Origin: JBBSGD01 sp038254435
GTDB lineage: Bacteria; Actinomycetota; CADDZG01; WHSQ01
Assembly: GCA_038254435.1 (NCBI GenBank)
Contig: JBBSGD010000017.1
Coordinates: forward strand, 1-38,645
Reading direction: 5' to 3'
DNA length: 38,645 nt
Shown here: piece by piece, positions 25,736 through 33,907 of the stretch
How positions within the stretch are numbered: position 1 is the stretch's first letter
Layout: every line of letters starts with the position of its first letter
Translations under genes and position numbers: made by a program
The notes under the pieces: generated by a model
Database searches by the model: none
Seen by the model: only the letters and a program-made list of their open reading frames with translations
Told to the model about the DNA's origin: nothing

Positions 25736-26893
25736 ATGAGAGTCTTGATCCTGGGTGGGGACGGCTATCTGGGGTGGCCGACCGCCATGCATCTGTCGGC
25801 CGCGGGTCACGAGATCCTTCTAGTCGACAACTACTTGCGCCGCCATATGTCGATCGAGCTGGGCGCCGGCTCCCTGACCCCGGTGCTTTCCTTGCAGGAA
25901 CGCGTCACCGCCTATGAAGAGGTTGCCGAGCGGTCCATTGAGGCGCGCATCGGGGATCTCACCGATCCCCAGGTCGTGGAAAGTGCATTCGCCGACTGGC
26001 AGCCCCAAGCGATTGTGCATTACGGCGAACAGCCGAGCGCTCCTTACTCGATGATCGATCGTAAGCACGCGGTGGAGACCCAGGTCAACAACGTGGTCGG
26101 AACGCTCAACGTCTTGTTTGCGATGCGGGACATCACTCCCGATGCTCATCTTGTGAAGCTCGGCACAATGGGCGAGTACGGCACGCCCGACATCGACATC
26201 GAAGAGGGCTACATCGAGATAGATCACAACGGCCGCAAGGACACCCTTCCCTTTCCCAAGCTGCCCGGCTCCCTCTACCACCTGTCCAAGGTGCATGACT
26301 CCCACAATCTGCATTTCGCTTGCCGCGTGTGGAAGCTGCGAGCCACAGACCTCAATCAGGGCGTCGTTTACGGAATACACACCGACCAAACGCTCTTGGA
26401 CGAGCGGCTCTGCACGCGCTTCGACTACGACGAGGTGCTTGGCACCGCCCTCAACCGGTTCTGCGTCCAGGCAGTGGTCGGCTATCCGCTGACGGTCTAC
26501 GGGACAGGAGGACAAACGCGCGGCTTCCTCAACATCGTGGACACGATGGCATGCGTTCAGCTGGCAGTCGAACACCCCGCGCAAAAAGGTGACTTCCGGG
26601 TCTTCAATCAGTTCACCGAGCAGTTCTCGGTCGTCGACCTCGCCTCGCAGGTGCAGCGCGTGGGAGCCGAGCTCGGCTTGAACGTCGAGATCGAGCACCT
26701 CGTCGACCCGCGCGTAGAAGCCCAGGAGCACTACTACAACGCGACGCATACCAAGCTGTTGGAGCTGGGCCTGAGGCCGCACTTTCTCACCGACGAGGTG
26801 GTCGCCGGGTTGATAGAGACCATCCAGCGCTACAAGGACCGCATTCTGCTCGGGCCGATCGCTCCCAAGACCCGCTGGGACCCGCGGCCCTGA
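25736..26893 (+). CDS. sqdB: UDP-sulfoquinovose synthase (SqdB/SQD1)
   Basis: The 385-residue extended SDR matches SQD1/SqdB: GGDGYLGWPTAMHL at the N-terminus, DNYLRRHMSIELG, TMGEYGTPDIDIEEGYIEI, the catalytic YHLSK, RATDLNQGVVYG, and GQTRGFLNIVDTM. The enzyme makes UDP-sulfoquinovose from UDP-glucose and sulfite, the head-group donor for sulfolipid. The ATG at 25736 was chosen because it opens directly on the nucleotide-binding strand (MRVLILGG); the 24 extra codons upstream overlap moaA. No sulfoquinovosyltransferase (SqdX/SqdD) adjoins it, so the end product (sulfolipid, glycan or glycoprotein) is open. Confidence 0.92.
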   Translation: MRVLILGGDGYLGWPTAMHLSAAGHEILLVDNYLRRHMSIELGAGSLTPVLSLQERVTAYEEVAERSIEARIGDLTDPQVVESAFADWQPQAIVHYGEQPSAPYSMIDRKHAVETQVNNVVGTLNVLFAMRDITPDAHLVKLGTMGEYGTPDIDIEEGYIEIDHNGRKDTLPFPKLPGSLYHLSKVHDSHNLHFACRVWKLRATDLNQGVVYGIHTDQTLLDERLCTRFDYDEVLGTALNRFCVQAVVGYPLTVYGTGGQTRGFLNIVDTMACVQLAVEHPAQKGDFRVFNQFTEQFSVVDLASQVQRVGAELGLNVEIEHLVDPRVEAQEHYYNATHTKLLELGLRPHFLTDEVVAGLIETIQRYKDRILLGPIAPKTRWDPRP

Positions 26894-26903
26894 CCGTGAT
26901 CGG

Positions 26904-27971
26904 TCACTCGACGGCGGCGAGGATTCCCTCGGTTATCTCCTCGGTGCCCGCGGCCTTGCCCTTGGGCTGTAGATCCGCGGGGCGGCGTTCGCTGGTGGCA
27001 AGGAAATGGGCGACCGCGCGCTCGAGCCTGTCGCCGTCCCTCTTGTTACCCAGGTGGCGCAGCATGAAGACTGCGGACAGAATCATCGCTATGGGATTTG
27101 CGAGCCCCTTGCCCGCGATGTCGGGCGCCGATCCGTGAGTCGCCTCGAAGACCGAGTAGTCGAGGCCGAGGTTCATGCCCGGCGCGACTCCGAGCCCTCC
27201 GACGAGACCGGCACACAGGTCCGAGATGATGTCGCCGTAGAGATTGGGAAGGACGACCACATCCATCGTCTCGGGATGCCAGGCGAGCCACATCGCCATC
27301 TCGTCGACCTGCATCTCTTCGAACTCTATGTCCGGATAGTCCTGGGCCACGCTGCTGCTCGTCTCCAGCCACAGACCGTCCGAGTACTTCATGATGTTGG
27401 CTTTGTGCCCGAGGGTGACCTTCTTTCGCCCATGCTCCCGGGCGTAGTCGAAGGCGTACTTGACGATGGCGAGTGTGGCGGTGATGGAGATGGGTTTGAC
27501 CGAGACCCCGGCGTCTCGGGCGATCGTGAAGCCGTGCATGTACTTGAGATAGCCGCGCAGCTTCTGGACCTCCGGCGAGCCCATGGCGAACTCGATTCCC
27601 TCGTAGAGGTCCTCGGTGTTCTCGCGCACGACGACGACGTCCACGTCCTCGTAGCGGCTGGGCACTCCCTCGTACAACCGGGTGGGCCGCACGCTCGCGA
27701 AGAGGCCGAGGTCCTGGCGCAGGGCCACGTTGATGGACCTGAAACCGGTCCCGACCGGCGTTGTGACGGGGCCCTTCAGAGCGATCTTGTTGCGTCGAAT
27801 GGAATCGATCACATGGGGGGGCAGCGGGGTGCCGTGAGCCGCGAGCGCACCCTGCCCGGCCTCGTGAACCTCCCATTCGATGCCGGCATCGAGGGCATCG
27901 ACGACCCGCCGCGCCGCGGCAGAGACCTCGGGGCCTATTCCGTCTCCGGGGATGAGCGTGACCCTTGCCAT
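26904..27971 (-). CDS. NAD-type isocitrate dehydrogenase (isocitrate/isopropylmalate dehydrogenase family)
   Basis: The 355-residue enzyme carries IPGDGIGPEV, the substrate loop FRSINVALRQDLGLFASVRP, VRENTEDLYEGIE, NLYGDIISDLCAGLVGG and ATHGSAPDIAGKGLANP. The phospho-site-like Ser in SINVALR favours isocitrate over isopropylmalate. Asp-Ile in APDIAGK, where NADP enzymes have Lys-Tyr, points to NAD. It would decarboxylate isocitrate to 2-oxoglutarate; homoisocitrate dehydrogenase is a less likely alternative. The gene is convergent with sqdB (10 nt apart) and divergent from the NCS2 permease. The start at ATG 27971 may be leaderless. Confidence 0.85.
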   Translation of the reverse strand: MARVTLIPGDGIGPEVSAAARRVVDALDAGIEWEVHEAGQGALAAHGTPLPPHVIDSIRRNKIALKGPVTTPVGTGFRSINVALRQDLGLFASVRPTRLYEGVPSRYEDVDVVVVRENTEDLYEGIEFAMGSPEVQKLRGYLKYMHGFTIARDAGVSVKPISITATLAIVKYAFDYAREHGRKKVTLGHKANIMKYSDGLWLETSSSVAQDYPDIEFEEMQVDEMAMWLAWHPETMDVVVLPNLYGDIISDLCAGLVGGLGVAPGMNLGLDYSVFEATHGSAPDIAGKGLANPIAMILSAVFMLRHLGNKRDGDRLERAVAHFLATSERRPADLQPKGKAAGTEEITEGILAAVE

Positions 27972-27977
27972 CGCCCA

Positions 27978-27983
27978 ACCCTA
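27978..27983 (-). promoter_or_regulatory. Candidate -10 element of a leaderless isocitrate dehydrogenase transcript
   Basis: On the minus strand TAGGGT is followed by 6 nt (TGGGCG) and then the ATG at 27971. It fits TAnnnT at leaderless spacing, like the elements at 21191 and 25721. Confidence 0.35.
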
Positions 27984-28112
27984 TGCGGAAGGGACGCGGC
28001 GACACTGATCCCCGGGACCCTGGTAACGGGGCTCGTCGCCTGATATGAAGAGCTAATCGTGCGTGGGTGAGGCCTCGGAGCGGGCGACGGGCCCGGCCGG
28101 CGCGTGAAGCAA

Positions 28113-28148
28113 AGTTGAGCAAACAGTCGAGCAAATAGTCGAGCAAAA
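28113..28148 (+). repeat. Three tandem 12-nt repeats upstream of the purine permease
   Basis: AGTTGAGCAAAC (28113-28124), AGTCGAGCAAAT (28125-28136) and AGTCGAGCAAAA (28137-28148) stand head to tail, sharing AGTyGAGCAAA. They end 10 nt before the GTG start of the NCS2 permease, directly before its GGGGAGGG ribosome-binding region. A repeat array here could be an operator for cooperative regulator binding, an RNA-binding site in the 5' UTR, or a slippage-prone tract. They lie in the 187-nt divergent spacer 27972-28158, which holds no other feature I can name. Confidence 0.7.
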
Positions 28149-28158
28149 GGGGAGGGCC

Positions 28159-29586
28159 GTGTCCGATTCGGTGCTGACTCAGAGGGGCGACCGCGGGCCG
28201 CAAGGCGCAGGGGACGGTGGCTTACTCGGCAGGTACTTCAAGTTCGGTGAGCGGGGATCGTCCCTGCGAACCGAGATCATCGGCGGGGTTACTACCTGGT
28301 TGACGATGGCCTACATCCTGTTCGTCAATCCCGCCATCCTCGGAGCGGTCAAAGACCACAACGGCGTGCTGCTCGATTTTGCCCAGGTGCTGACGGTGAC
28401 TGCGCTCGTTGCCGGCGTGATCACTTTGTTCATGGGCCTCTATGCCAACTATCCCTTTGCGCTGGCCGCAGGGCTCGGCCTCAACGCTTTTGTCGCGTTC
28501 ACGCTCGTGGGGGCAAATCAGTTGTCGTGGCCCGAGGCAATGGGAGTCATCGTCATCGAGGGACTCGCAATTGCCCTGCTCGTGCTAACCGGTTTCAGAG
28601 AAGCGGTCCTCAACGCCATCCCCATCGATCTCAAGCGGGGTATCGGCATAGGCATCGGACTCTTCATTGCGCTGATCGGCCTCGTCAACGGGGGGATCGT
28701 GGTGCACAATCCGGATTCCGGGACCGTTGTGACTCTCGGCTCGGATCTCACTACCTGGAAGGTGCTCGTCTTCGCGGTGGGCCTGCTCGTCACGGGAGTG
28801 CTCGTGTCGCGCCGGGTCAAGGGCGCTCTGCTCATCGGGATTGTCGGCGCGACGATCCTTGCAACCGTCATCAACGAGCTGGACGGGCTCAAGGTCTGGG
28901 ACAACGGGATTGCGGCGCTGCCACACGATGTCATCGGGAGCCCGGACTTCTCTCTGGTCGGCAACTTCTCCTTCAACGTCTTTCATGTGCTGGGAGTAGC
29001 CGGAGCAATTGCCGTGATCATCGCCGTCATGCTGAGCGACTTCTTCGACACGATGGGCACGGTCATCGGCATCGGCGGCGAGGCCAGACTGCTCGACCGG
29101 GACGGCAGGCTGCCCGGGATCCGGCGCGTGCTCCTGGTCGACTCGATCGCCGCGGCGGCCGGGGGAGCTGCGTCGGCTTCGTCCAACACGACGTTCATCG
29201 AGAGCGCGTCGGGAGTGGGCGAGGGCGCACGCACCGGGCTCGCTTCGGTGGTCACCGCGCTCTTGTTCCTTGCGTGCCTCTTCATCGCACCCATCGCCGG
29301 CGTGATCCCCCCCGAGGCGACGGCCCCCATCCTCGTCATCGTCGGCTACTACATGACAACGATCGTCAAGGACATCAACTGGACGGATCCGCTGATCGGC
29401 ATTCCGGTCCTTTTGACCATCGTGATGATGCCCTTCACCTACTCGATCACCAACGGTGTCGGCTTCGGCTTCGTGAGCTATACGGTCATCGCCGGGCTCA
29501 GCGGCAGATGGCGCAAGGTCCACCCGTTGATGCTGTTGATAGCGGCGGTCTTCGTGTGGTACTTCGTGCACGGCGTCCTCGCCTGA
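28159..29586 (+). CDS. NCS2 (AzgA-like) purine permease
   Basis: The 475-residue membrane protein matches the AzgA/PbuG branch of nucleobase:cation symporter-2. It has EIIGGVTTWLTMAYILFVNPAIL near the N-terminus, GLGLNAFVAFTLV, KRGIGIGIGLFIALIGLVNGGIV, and the signature DFFDTMGTVIGIGGEARLLD followed by ASSNTTFIESASGVGEGARTG. These transporters import adenine, guanine and hypoxanthine with protons. Start GTG 28159 lies downstream of GGGGAGGG; a GTG four codons on (28171) is an alternative. Convergent adenine deaminase and the xanthine dehydrogenase operon beyond support purine uptake for catabolism or salvage. Confidence 0.9.
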   Translation: MSDSVLTQRGDRGPQGAGDGGLLGRYFKFGERGSSLRTEIIGGVTTWLTMAYILFVNPAILGAVKDHNGVLLDFAQVLTVTALVAGVITLFMGLYANYPFALAAGLGLNAFVAFTLVGANQLSWPEAMGVIVIEGLAIALLVLTGFREAVLNAIPIDLKRGIGIGIGLFIALIGLVNGGIVVHNPDSGTVVTLGSDLTTWKVLVFAVGLLVTGVLVSRRVKGALLIGIVGATILATVINELDGLKVWDNGIAALPHDVIGSPDFSLVGNFSFNVFHVLGVAGAIAVIIAVMLSDFFDTMGTVIGIGGEARLLDRDGRLPGIRRVLLVDSIAAAAGGAASASSNTTFIESASGVGEGARTGLASVVTALLFLACLFIAPIAGVIPPEATAPILVIVGYYMTTIVKDINWTDPLIGIPVLLTIVMMPFTYSITNGVGFGFVSYTVIAGLSGRWRKVHPLMLLIAAVFVWYFVHGVLA

Positions 29587-29587
29587 C

Positions 29588-29640
29588 CCCAACTTTTCTC
29601 ACACAGCGTCGTTTTTCGTGGCCTGGTGAGAAAAGTTGGG
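29588..29640. terminator. Perfect 15-bp inverted repeat at the convergent NCS2 / adenine deaminase ends
   Basis: CCCAACTTTTCTCAC (29588-29602) is exactly complementary to GTGAGAAAAGTTGGG (29626-29640), with a 23-nt loop. It begins 2 nt after the permease stop and contains the stop and last 14 codons of the adenine deaminase gene read on the minus strand. Position suggests a bidirectional terminator. The AT-rich centre is unlike its GC-rich surroundings, and there is no adjoining T-tract outside the stem. Confidence 0.6.
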
Positions 29641-31359
29641 TGGAGGGGCGGGTTGGAGGGGGACGAGGGCGAAGGCGTCGACGTCCACGAGGCCTCTATC
29701 CGTCAACTTGAGGGTTGGGATTACCGACAGGGCGAGGAAGCTGAGGGTCATGAAGGGGGACTCGAGCGTCACGCCGAGCCCTGCGAGGGCCTCGTGAAGC
29801 CGGTCGAGAGACTCCACCACGCGCTCGAAGGGCAGGTCGGACAGCAGGCCAGCGACGGGCAGCGGGAGCTCGGCAATGCGCTCGCCGCCGGCGACCGCGA
29901 CGATGCCTCCCCCGATGGCGGTGAGGCGCGCAACACACAGCGCCATGTCCTCGTCCGCCACCCCGACCACCACGATGTTGTGCGCGTCGTGAGCCACGGT
30001 GGTGGCGAAGGCGCCGCGTCTCAAGCCGAACCCCGTAACGAGGCCCTTGCCGACACGCCCCGTGGCGTGGTGACGCTCGATCACGGCGATCTTTGCGACA
30101 TCCGCTTCGGGGTCTGCGACGATAGCGCCGCTTTCGACGCGCGGGGCGAGCAGCTTCTGGTTCGTCAGGAGCTGTCCCGGCACCACCTCGATCACGCGCG
30201 CGGGACCACCCTCGTCCTCGATGCGCAGAGAGCGCGCGCTCACCGGCGCGGGCCTGACGCTGCGTCTTACCCACAGCGGAACATCGCGCGCGGCAACCGG
30301 CTCGGCGACTCCGTTCGAAGCTACGAGACGCCCCTCCTTGTAGACGCGAACGGGCCGGAACTCGCTGAGGTCCCCGAGCAGCAGGAAGTCTGCCTTGTAA
30401 CCCGGCGCTATAGCGCCCATGTCGGTAAGGCCGTGATAGGAGGCGGGGTTGTGGGTGGCGAGCAAGATCGCGTCTTCGGGAGACACCCCGTTTGCCACCG
30501 CCACACGGCACATGTGGTTGATGTGGCCCCGGCGCACCAGGAGATCCGGCTCCCTGTCGTCGGTGCAAAAGGCGCAGTGTCCCGGCCCGAAATCCTTCAC
30601 GAGCGGCACGAGATCTACGAGATTGCGCGCGTTGGATGCTTCGCGAATGAGGACCCACATGCCCTTGCGGCGCTTCTCGAGTGCCTCTGCGTAGGTTGTC
30701 GCCTCGTGGTCGGAGCGGATGCCCGCTGCCAGGTAAGCGTCGAGGGAGCGGCCCGTAACGCCGGGGGCGTGGCCGTCCACGTGCGTGGCGCCGGTTACGG
30801 ACAGCTTGTCGAGCTCGGATGGATCGCCCGCGATCACCGCGGGAAAGTTCATCATCTCCGCGACCCCGAGGGCGTGACTGCGCCGGAGTATCGACTCCAT
30901 GTCGCCGGTAGTGAGCGGACGACGCGGCGACTCGAAGGGGCTTGCCGGCACACACGAGGAAGCCATGACGAAGATCTCGACCGGGAGGTCCTCGCACACA
31001 TCGAGGAGCCAGTGCACACCGTCGGTCCCCAGCACGTTGGCTATCTCGTGTGGATCCGTTACGGCCGCCGTCGTTCCGTGTGGCAAGACTGCGCGCGCGA
31101 ACTCGTCGACCATTAGCTTTGACGATTCGACGTGCATGTGCGCGTCTATGAATCCGGGAACGAGCCACATGCCGGCCGCGTCGACGCGTGCTCCACCGGT
31201 GAACTCGCCCAAGCCCGCAAAGCGGCCCTCGGCGATCGCGACGTCGAGCTCGAGCCATTCCTTGGTGAAGACGCTGAAGACCCGCGCTCCGCTTACTACA
31301 AGGTCCGGCGCCTCGTCGCCGCGCGCCACTGCAACGAGGCGCGCCTTGTCGGCAATCAC
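29599..31359 (-). CDS. ade: Adenine deaminase
   Basis: The 586-residue amidohydrolase matches bacterial Ade: VPGFIDAHMHVESSKL for the first metal ligands, HGTTAAVTDPHEIANVLG, EMMNFPAV, VDGHAPGVTG, GIRSDHEATT, FCTDDREPDLL and GHINHMCRVAVANGV. The C-terminal domain carries VVAHDAHNIVVVG-type sequence (TVAHDAHNIVVVGV). It converts adenine to hypoxanthine and ammonia. The ATG overlaps the stop of the xanthine dehydrogenase subunit gene (ATGA), so its product feeds the preceding enzyme. The last 14 residues (after the PAPP stretch) are encoded inside a 15-bp inverted repeat, so this tail may be non-ancestral. Confidence 0.94.
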   Translation of the reverse strand: MIADKARLVAVARGDEAPDLVVSGARVFSVFTKEWLELDVAIAEGRFAGLGEFTGGARVDAAGMWLVPGFIDAHMHVESSKLMVDEFARAVLPHGTTAAVTDPHEIANVLGTDGVHWLLDVCEDLPVEIFVMASSCVPASPFESPRRPLTTGDMESILRRSHALGVAEMMNFPAVIAGDPSELDKLSVTGATHVDGHAPGVTGRSLDAYLAAGIRSDHEATTYAEALEKRRKGMWVLIREASNARNLVDLVPLVKDFGPGHCAFCTDDREPDLLVRRGHINHMCRVAVANGVSPEDAILLATHNPASYHGLTDMGAIAPGYKADFLLLGDLSEFRPVRVYKEGRLVASNGVAEPVAARDVPLWVRRSVRPAPVSARSLRIEDEGGPARVIEVVPGQLLTNQKLLAPRVESGAIVADPEADVAKIAVIERHHATGRVGKGLVTGFGLRRGAFATTVAHDAHNIVVVGVADEDMALCVARLTAIGGGIVAVAGGERIAELPLPVAGLLSDLPFERVVESLDRLHEALAGLGVTLESPFMTLSFLALSVIPTLKLTDRGLVDVDAFALVPLQPAPPPNFSHQATKNDAV

Positions 31360-33653
31360 AGCCCGGCCAGCTCGTCGGAGTGCACCGGAACACGCATGAG
31401 CTCGCGTCCGGTTGCGTCCCTCAGGGCGGCAACTATGGCCGGAGTCGAGGAGATCGTGGGCGGCTCGCCGACACCCTTGAGCCCGTACGGAGCATCAGGG
31501 TCCCCCAGCTCCAGCACGTCTGCTCTCACTGCCGGCATGTCCAGCACGGTAGGTATCAGATAGTCGGTGAAGGAGGGGTTCTTGACGATCCCGTCTTGCA
31601 CCTGGATCTCTTCCATCAGCGCGAGCCCGAGGCCCTGGGCGATGCCTCCCTCGATCTGACCTTCGACGGCCTGAGGGTTTATGGCCTTGCCGACGTCCTG
31701 GGCGGTTGCGATCTCGACAACCCGAACCAGGCCGAGCTCGACGTCGACGTCGACGACGGCTCGGTGTGCGGCAAAGGCAAAAGCTACGTGCGCGTCGCCT
31801 TGCCCCGTGGTGGGATCGAGCGGGTAAGTCTTGCGGTGGCGGTATGCGCGCGTCTCCTCGACTATCTCGTCGCCCAGCAGCTCTGCAAGCGGCGCGATGG
31901 GCGAACCCGCGCTTGACACTACGGACTCTTGGCCGAGGGACAGGTCGGCGGGGTCTTCGCCGAGCCGGCGAGCGGCCATGGCGAGGACGCGTTCGCGCAC
32001 CGCGGCGCATGCGATCTTGACCGCGCCACCGGTCATCCACGTCTGGCGGGAAGCAGACGAGGACCCGGCCGATCCGATCGAGGTGTCCGCCGGCAGCAGC
32101 ACGACCCTGGCGACGCCGAGCTCGGTGCGCGCTATCTGCACCTGCACGGTGGCGATCCCCTGGCCCAGCTCTGCGGCGGCCGACTGCACTTCGACCAGCG
32201 CGTGGCCCGCGGGAGCCGACAGCCGCACGAGCGCGGTGGCGTAGTCATCGAAGCCCTCCGAATAGCAGACGTTCTTGAAGCCGAGCGCGAAGCCGACGCC
32301 GCGCCGTACCCCCTCGCCGTGGGTGGTGTTCGACACTCCTCCGGGCCTGGTACGCAGGTCCTGCGCAGCGGGCTCCGGAAGGGGCATGTTTTCCACACGC
32401 GTCAGTAGCTCGGTCACCGGCGCGGGACCGTGCACGCGCTGGCCGATGGGCAATAAGGATCCCTCGCGCAGCGCGTTGACAAGGCGCAGACGTACCGGTT
32501 CCATGCCCAGCTTGGCGGCGAGTCGGTCCATCTGGGACTCGTAGGCGAAGCACGTCTGCACCGCGCCGAAGCCCCGCATCGCGCCGCACGGGGGGTTGTT
32601 CGTGTACACCGCGTACGCGTCGACATGCGCATTCGGCACCTCATAGGGACCGCAGCAGAAGCTTGAGGCATTGGACAGGACGGCGGTAGAGCTCGACGCG
32701 TAAGCCCCTCCGTCGAAGACTAGGCGCGCCCTCACGTAGACGAGGCGACCGTCGCGCGTCGCACCGTGCTCGTAGGTCAGCTTGCACGGATGACGGTGCA
32801 CGTGGCCGAAGAACGACTCCTCGCGCGAGTACATCATCTTGACCGGCCGCCGGGTCCGCAGCGCGAGCATGCAGCAGTGGATTTGCATCGACAGGTCCTC
32901 ACGCGCGCCGAAGGCCCCACCCACTCCGGACAGGGTGACGCGTACCTTCTCTGGTGGCAGGGACAGGCTTGCTGCGATCTGATCGCGGTCGACGTGGAGC
33001 CATTGCGTGGATACGAAGAGGTCGATGCCCCCATCCTCGGCCGGTATCGCGAGCCCCGATTCGGGGCCGAGGAAAGCCTGATCCTGCATGCCGACCTCAT
33101 AGGTGCCGGTCACCACTACATCGGCGGTCGCATGCGGGTGGCCGTGGCGCACGGCGATGTTGCGGATGACGTTGCCGCCGGAATGCAGTCGCGGCGCGTC
33201 GTCGCCGAGCGCGTCCTCGGGGTCCGTGAGCGGGTCGAGGATGTCGTAGCCAACCTGTATCGCGGCGGCTGCGCGCCGTGCAGTCTCGGGATGGTCGGCG
33301 GCGATCACCGCGATTGCCTCCCCCTGATAACGAACGTCGTCCCAGGCGAGAACGGGCTGGTCGTGGATCTCGAGGCCGTAGGCCTTGCGCCCGGGCACGT
33401 CGTCGTGGTCGAGGACCGCCCAGACGCCCTGCATGCCGGCAGCCTCGGACGCGTTGATGTGGCGGATGCGGGCGCGCGGATGAGGACTGCGCACGGTTGC
33501 TCCCCACAACATCCCCTCTGCGAACAGGTCGGACGAGTAGGCGAACTCACCGGTCACTTTCGGTACTCCGTCGGGTCTGGCGGCGCTGATTCCCACCCCC
33601 CCGCGCGTCTGACGGCCGGGAACGATGCGCACCTGGGTGCCGGTGGCGCTCAT
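31356..33653 (-). CDS. Xanthine dehydrogenase molybdenum-binding subunit (PucD/XdhA-like)
   Basis: The 765-residue large subunit of a three-subunit xanthine dehydrogenase has the hammerhead domain at the N-terminus (DGVPKVTGEFAYSSDL). Molybdopterin-domain motifs follow: GVGGAFGAREDLSMQ, MRGFGAVQTCFAYESQMD, ELGQGIATVQVQIA, and GVGEPPTI with the catalytic Glu near the C-terminus. It would hydroxylate hypoxanthine and xanthine to urate. The ATG at 33653 has AAGGAGG at 33668-33662, 8 nt upstream. The FAD and 2Fe-2S subunit genes lie upstream at 36504-37830, separated from it by 8-oxoguanine deaminase and an IS110 element. The frame is intact despite the insertion 25 nt upstream. Confidence 0.9.
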   Translation of the reverse strand: MSATGTQVRIVPGRQTRGGVGISAARPDGVPKVTGEFAYSSDLFAEGMLWGATVRSPHPRARIRHINASEAAGMQGVWAVLDHDDVPGRKAYGLEIHDQPVLAWDDVRYQGEAIAVIAADHPETARRAAAAIQVGYDILDPLTDPEDALGDDAPRLHSGGNVIRNIAVRHGHPHATADVVVTGTYEVGMQDQAFLGPESGLAIPAEDGGIDLFVSTQWLHVDRDQIAASLSLPPEKVRVTLSGVGGAFGAREDLSMQIHCCMLALRTRRPVKMMYSREESFFGHVHRHPCKLTYEHGATRDGRLVYVRARLVFDGGAYASSSTAVLSNASSFCCGPYEVPNAHVDAYAVYTNNPPCGAMRGFGAVQTCFAYESQMDRLAAKLGMEPVRLRLVNALREGSLLPIGQRVHGPAPVTELLTRVENMPLPEPAAQDLRTRPGGVSNTTHGEGVRRGVGFALGFKNVCYSEGFDDYATALVRLSAPAGHALVEVQSAAAELGQGIATVQVQIARTELGVARVVLLPADTSIGSAGSSSASRQTWMTGGAVKIACAAVRERVLAMAARRLGEDPADLSLGQESVVSSAGSPIAPLAELLGDEIVEETRAYRHRKTYPLDPTTGQGDAHVAFAFAAHRAVVDVDVELGLVRVVEIATAQDVGKAINPQAVEGQIEGGIAQGLGLALMEEIQVQDGIVKNPSFTDYLIPTVLDMPAVRADVLELGDPDAPYGLKGVGEPPTISSTPAIVAALRDATGRELMRVPVHSDELAGL

Positions 33654-33661
33654 TGGTGCAC

Positions 33662-33668
33662 CCTCCTT
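33662..33668 (-). promoter_or_regulatory. Ribosome-binding site of the xanthine dehydrogenase large subunit, spared by the IS insertion
   Basis: On the minus strand AAGGAGG lies 8 nt before the ATG at 33653. The IS110 left end begins about 10 nt further upstream, so the site is intact, while any transcript from the upstream operon must now cross the element. Confidence 0.75.
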
Positions 33669-33682
33669 GGAAATCCACTGTG

Positions 33683-33870
33683 AACGGAGGGGCGCTCAGG
33701 AGACTCCCAGATGAACCCCCGGTGACCGTCGGGGCACCGCCACTGTCGCTCGTTGGTCGACAACCAGCATGAGATCTGCGGGCCCCGACGGGCCGGGGCG
33801 CCCAGACCGGCTCTAGGGATACGCGACTGAGATCGCCACGCAATGAGCATCCGGCCAGGCGTCCCGACAC
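33683..33870 (+). ncRNA. Predicted IS110 bridge RNA
   Basis: The left-end non-coding DNA folds into two successive long-range stems. CCGTCGGGGC (33726-33735) pairs exactly with GCCCCGACGG (33782-33791), closing a 46-nt loop. GGGGCGCC (33795-33802) pairs with GGCGTCCC (33858-33865, one G-U), closing a 55-nt loop. A 5' hairpin can form from GGGG near 33689 and CCCC near 33716. Two guide-containing internal loops after a 5' hairpin is the known IS110 bridge RNA plan. Loop 1 holds CCACTGT (33740-33746), identical to the left junction (33675-33681), and GCATGAGAT (33767-33775), complementary to the right junction (35134-35142). Loop 2 holds CTAGGGA (33813-33819), identical to the element's right end (35127-35133). 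The exact RNA ends are guesses. Confidence 0.7.
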
Positions 33871-33907
33871 CGACGGTGCCCTGATGTTCGCAGAAAGGAG
33901 GATGGAG

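Noticed and set aside
28113..28148. CRISPR array
   Set aside because: The three repeats are 12 nt, directly tandem and without spacers; no cas genes are present.
28527..29711. A 394-codon plus-strand frame inside the NCS2 permease that runs across the inverted repeat
   Set aside because: Arg-rich shifted reading of the permease gene; no start signal or family similarity.
29626..31116. A 496-codon plus-strand open frame opposite adenine deaminase
   Set aside because: No recognisable domain; the minus-strand frame is a full adenine deaminase with all metal-binding motifs.
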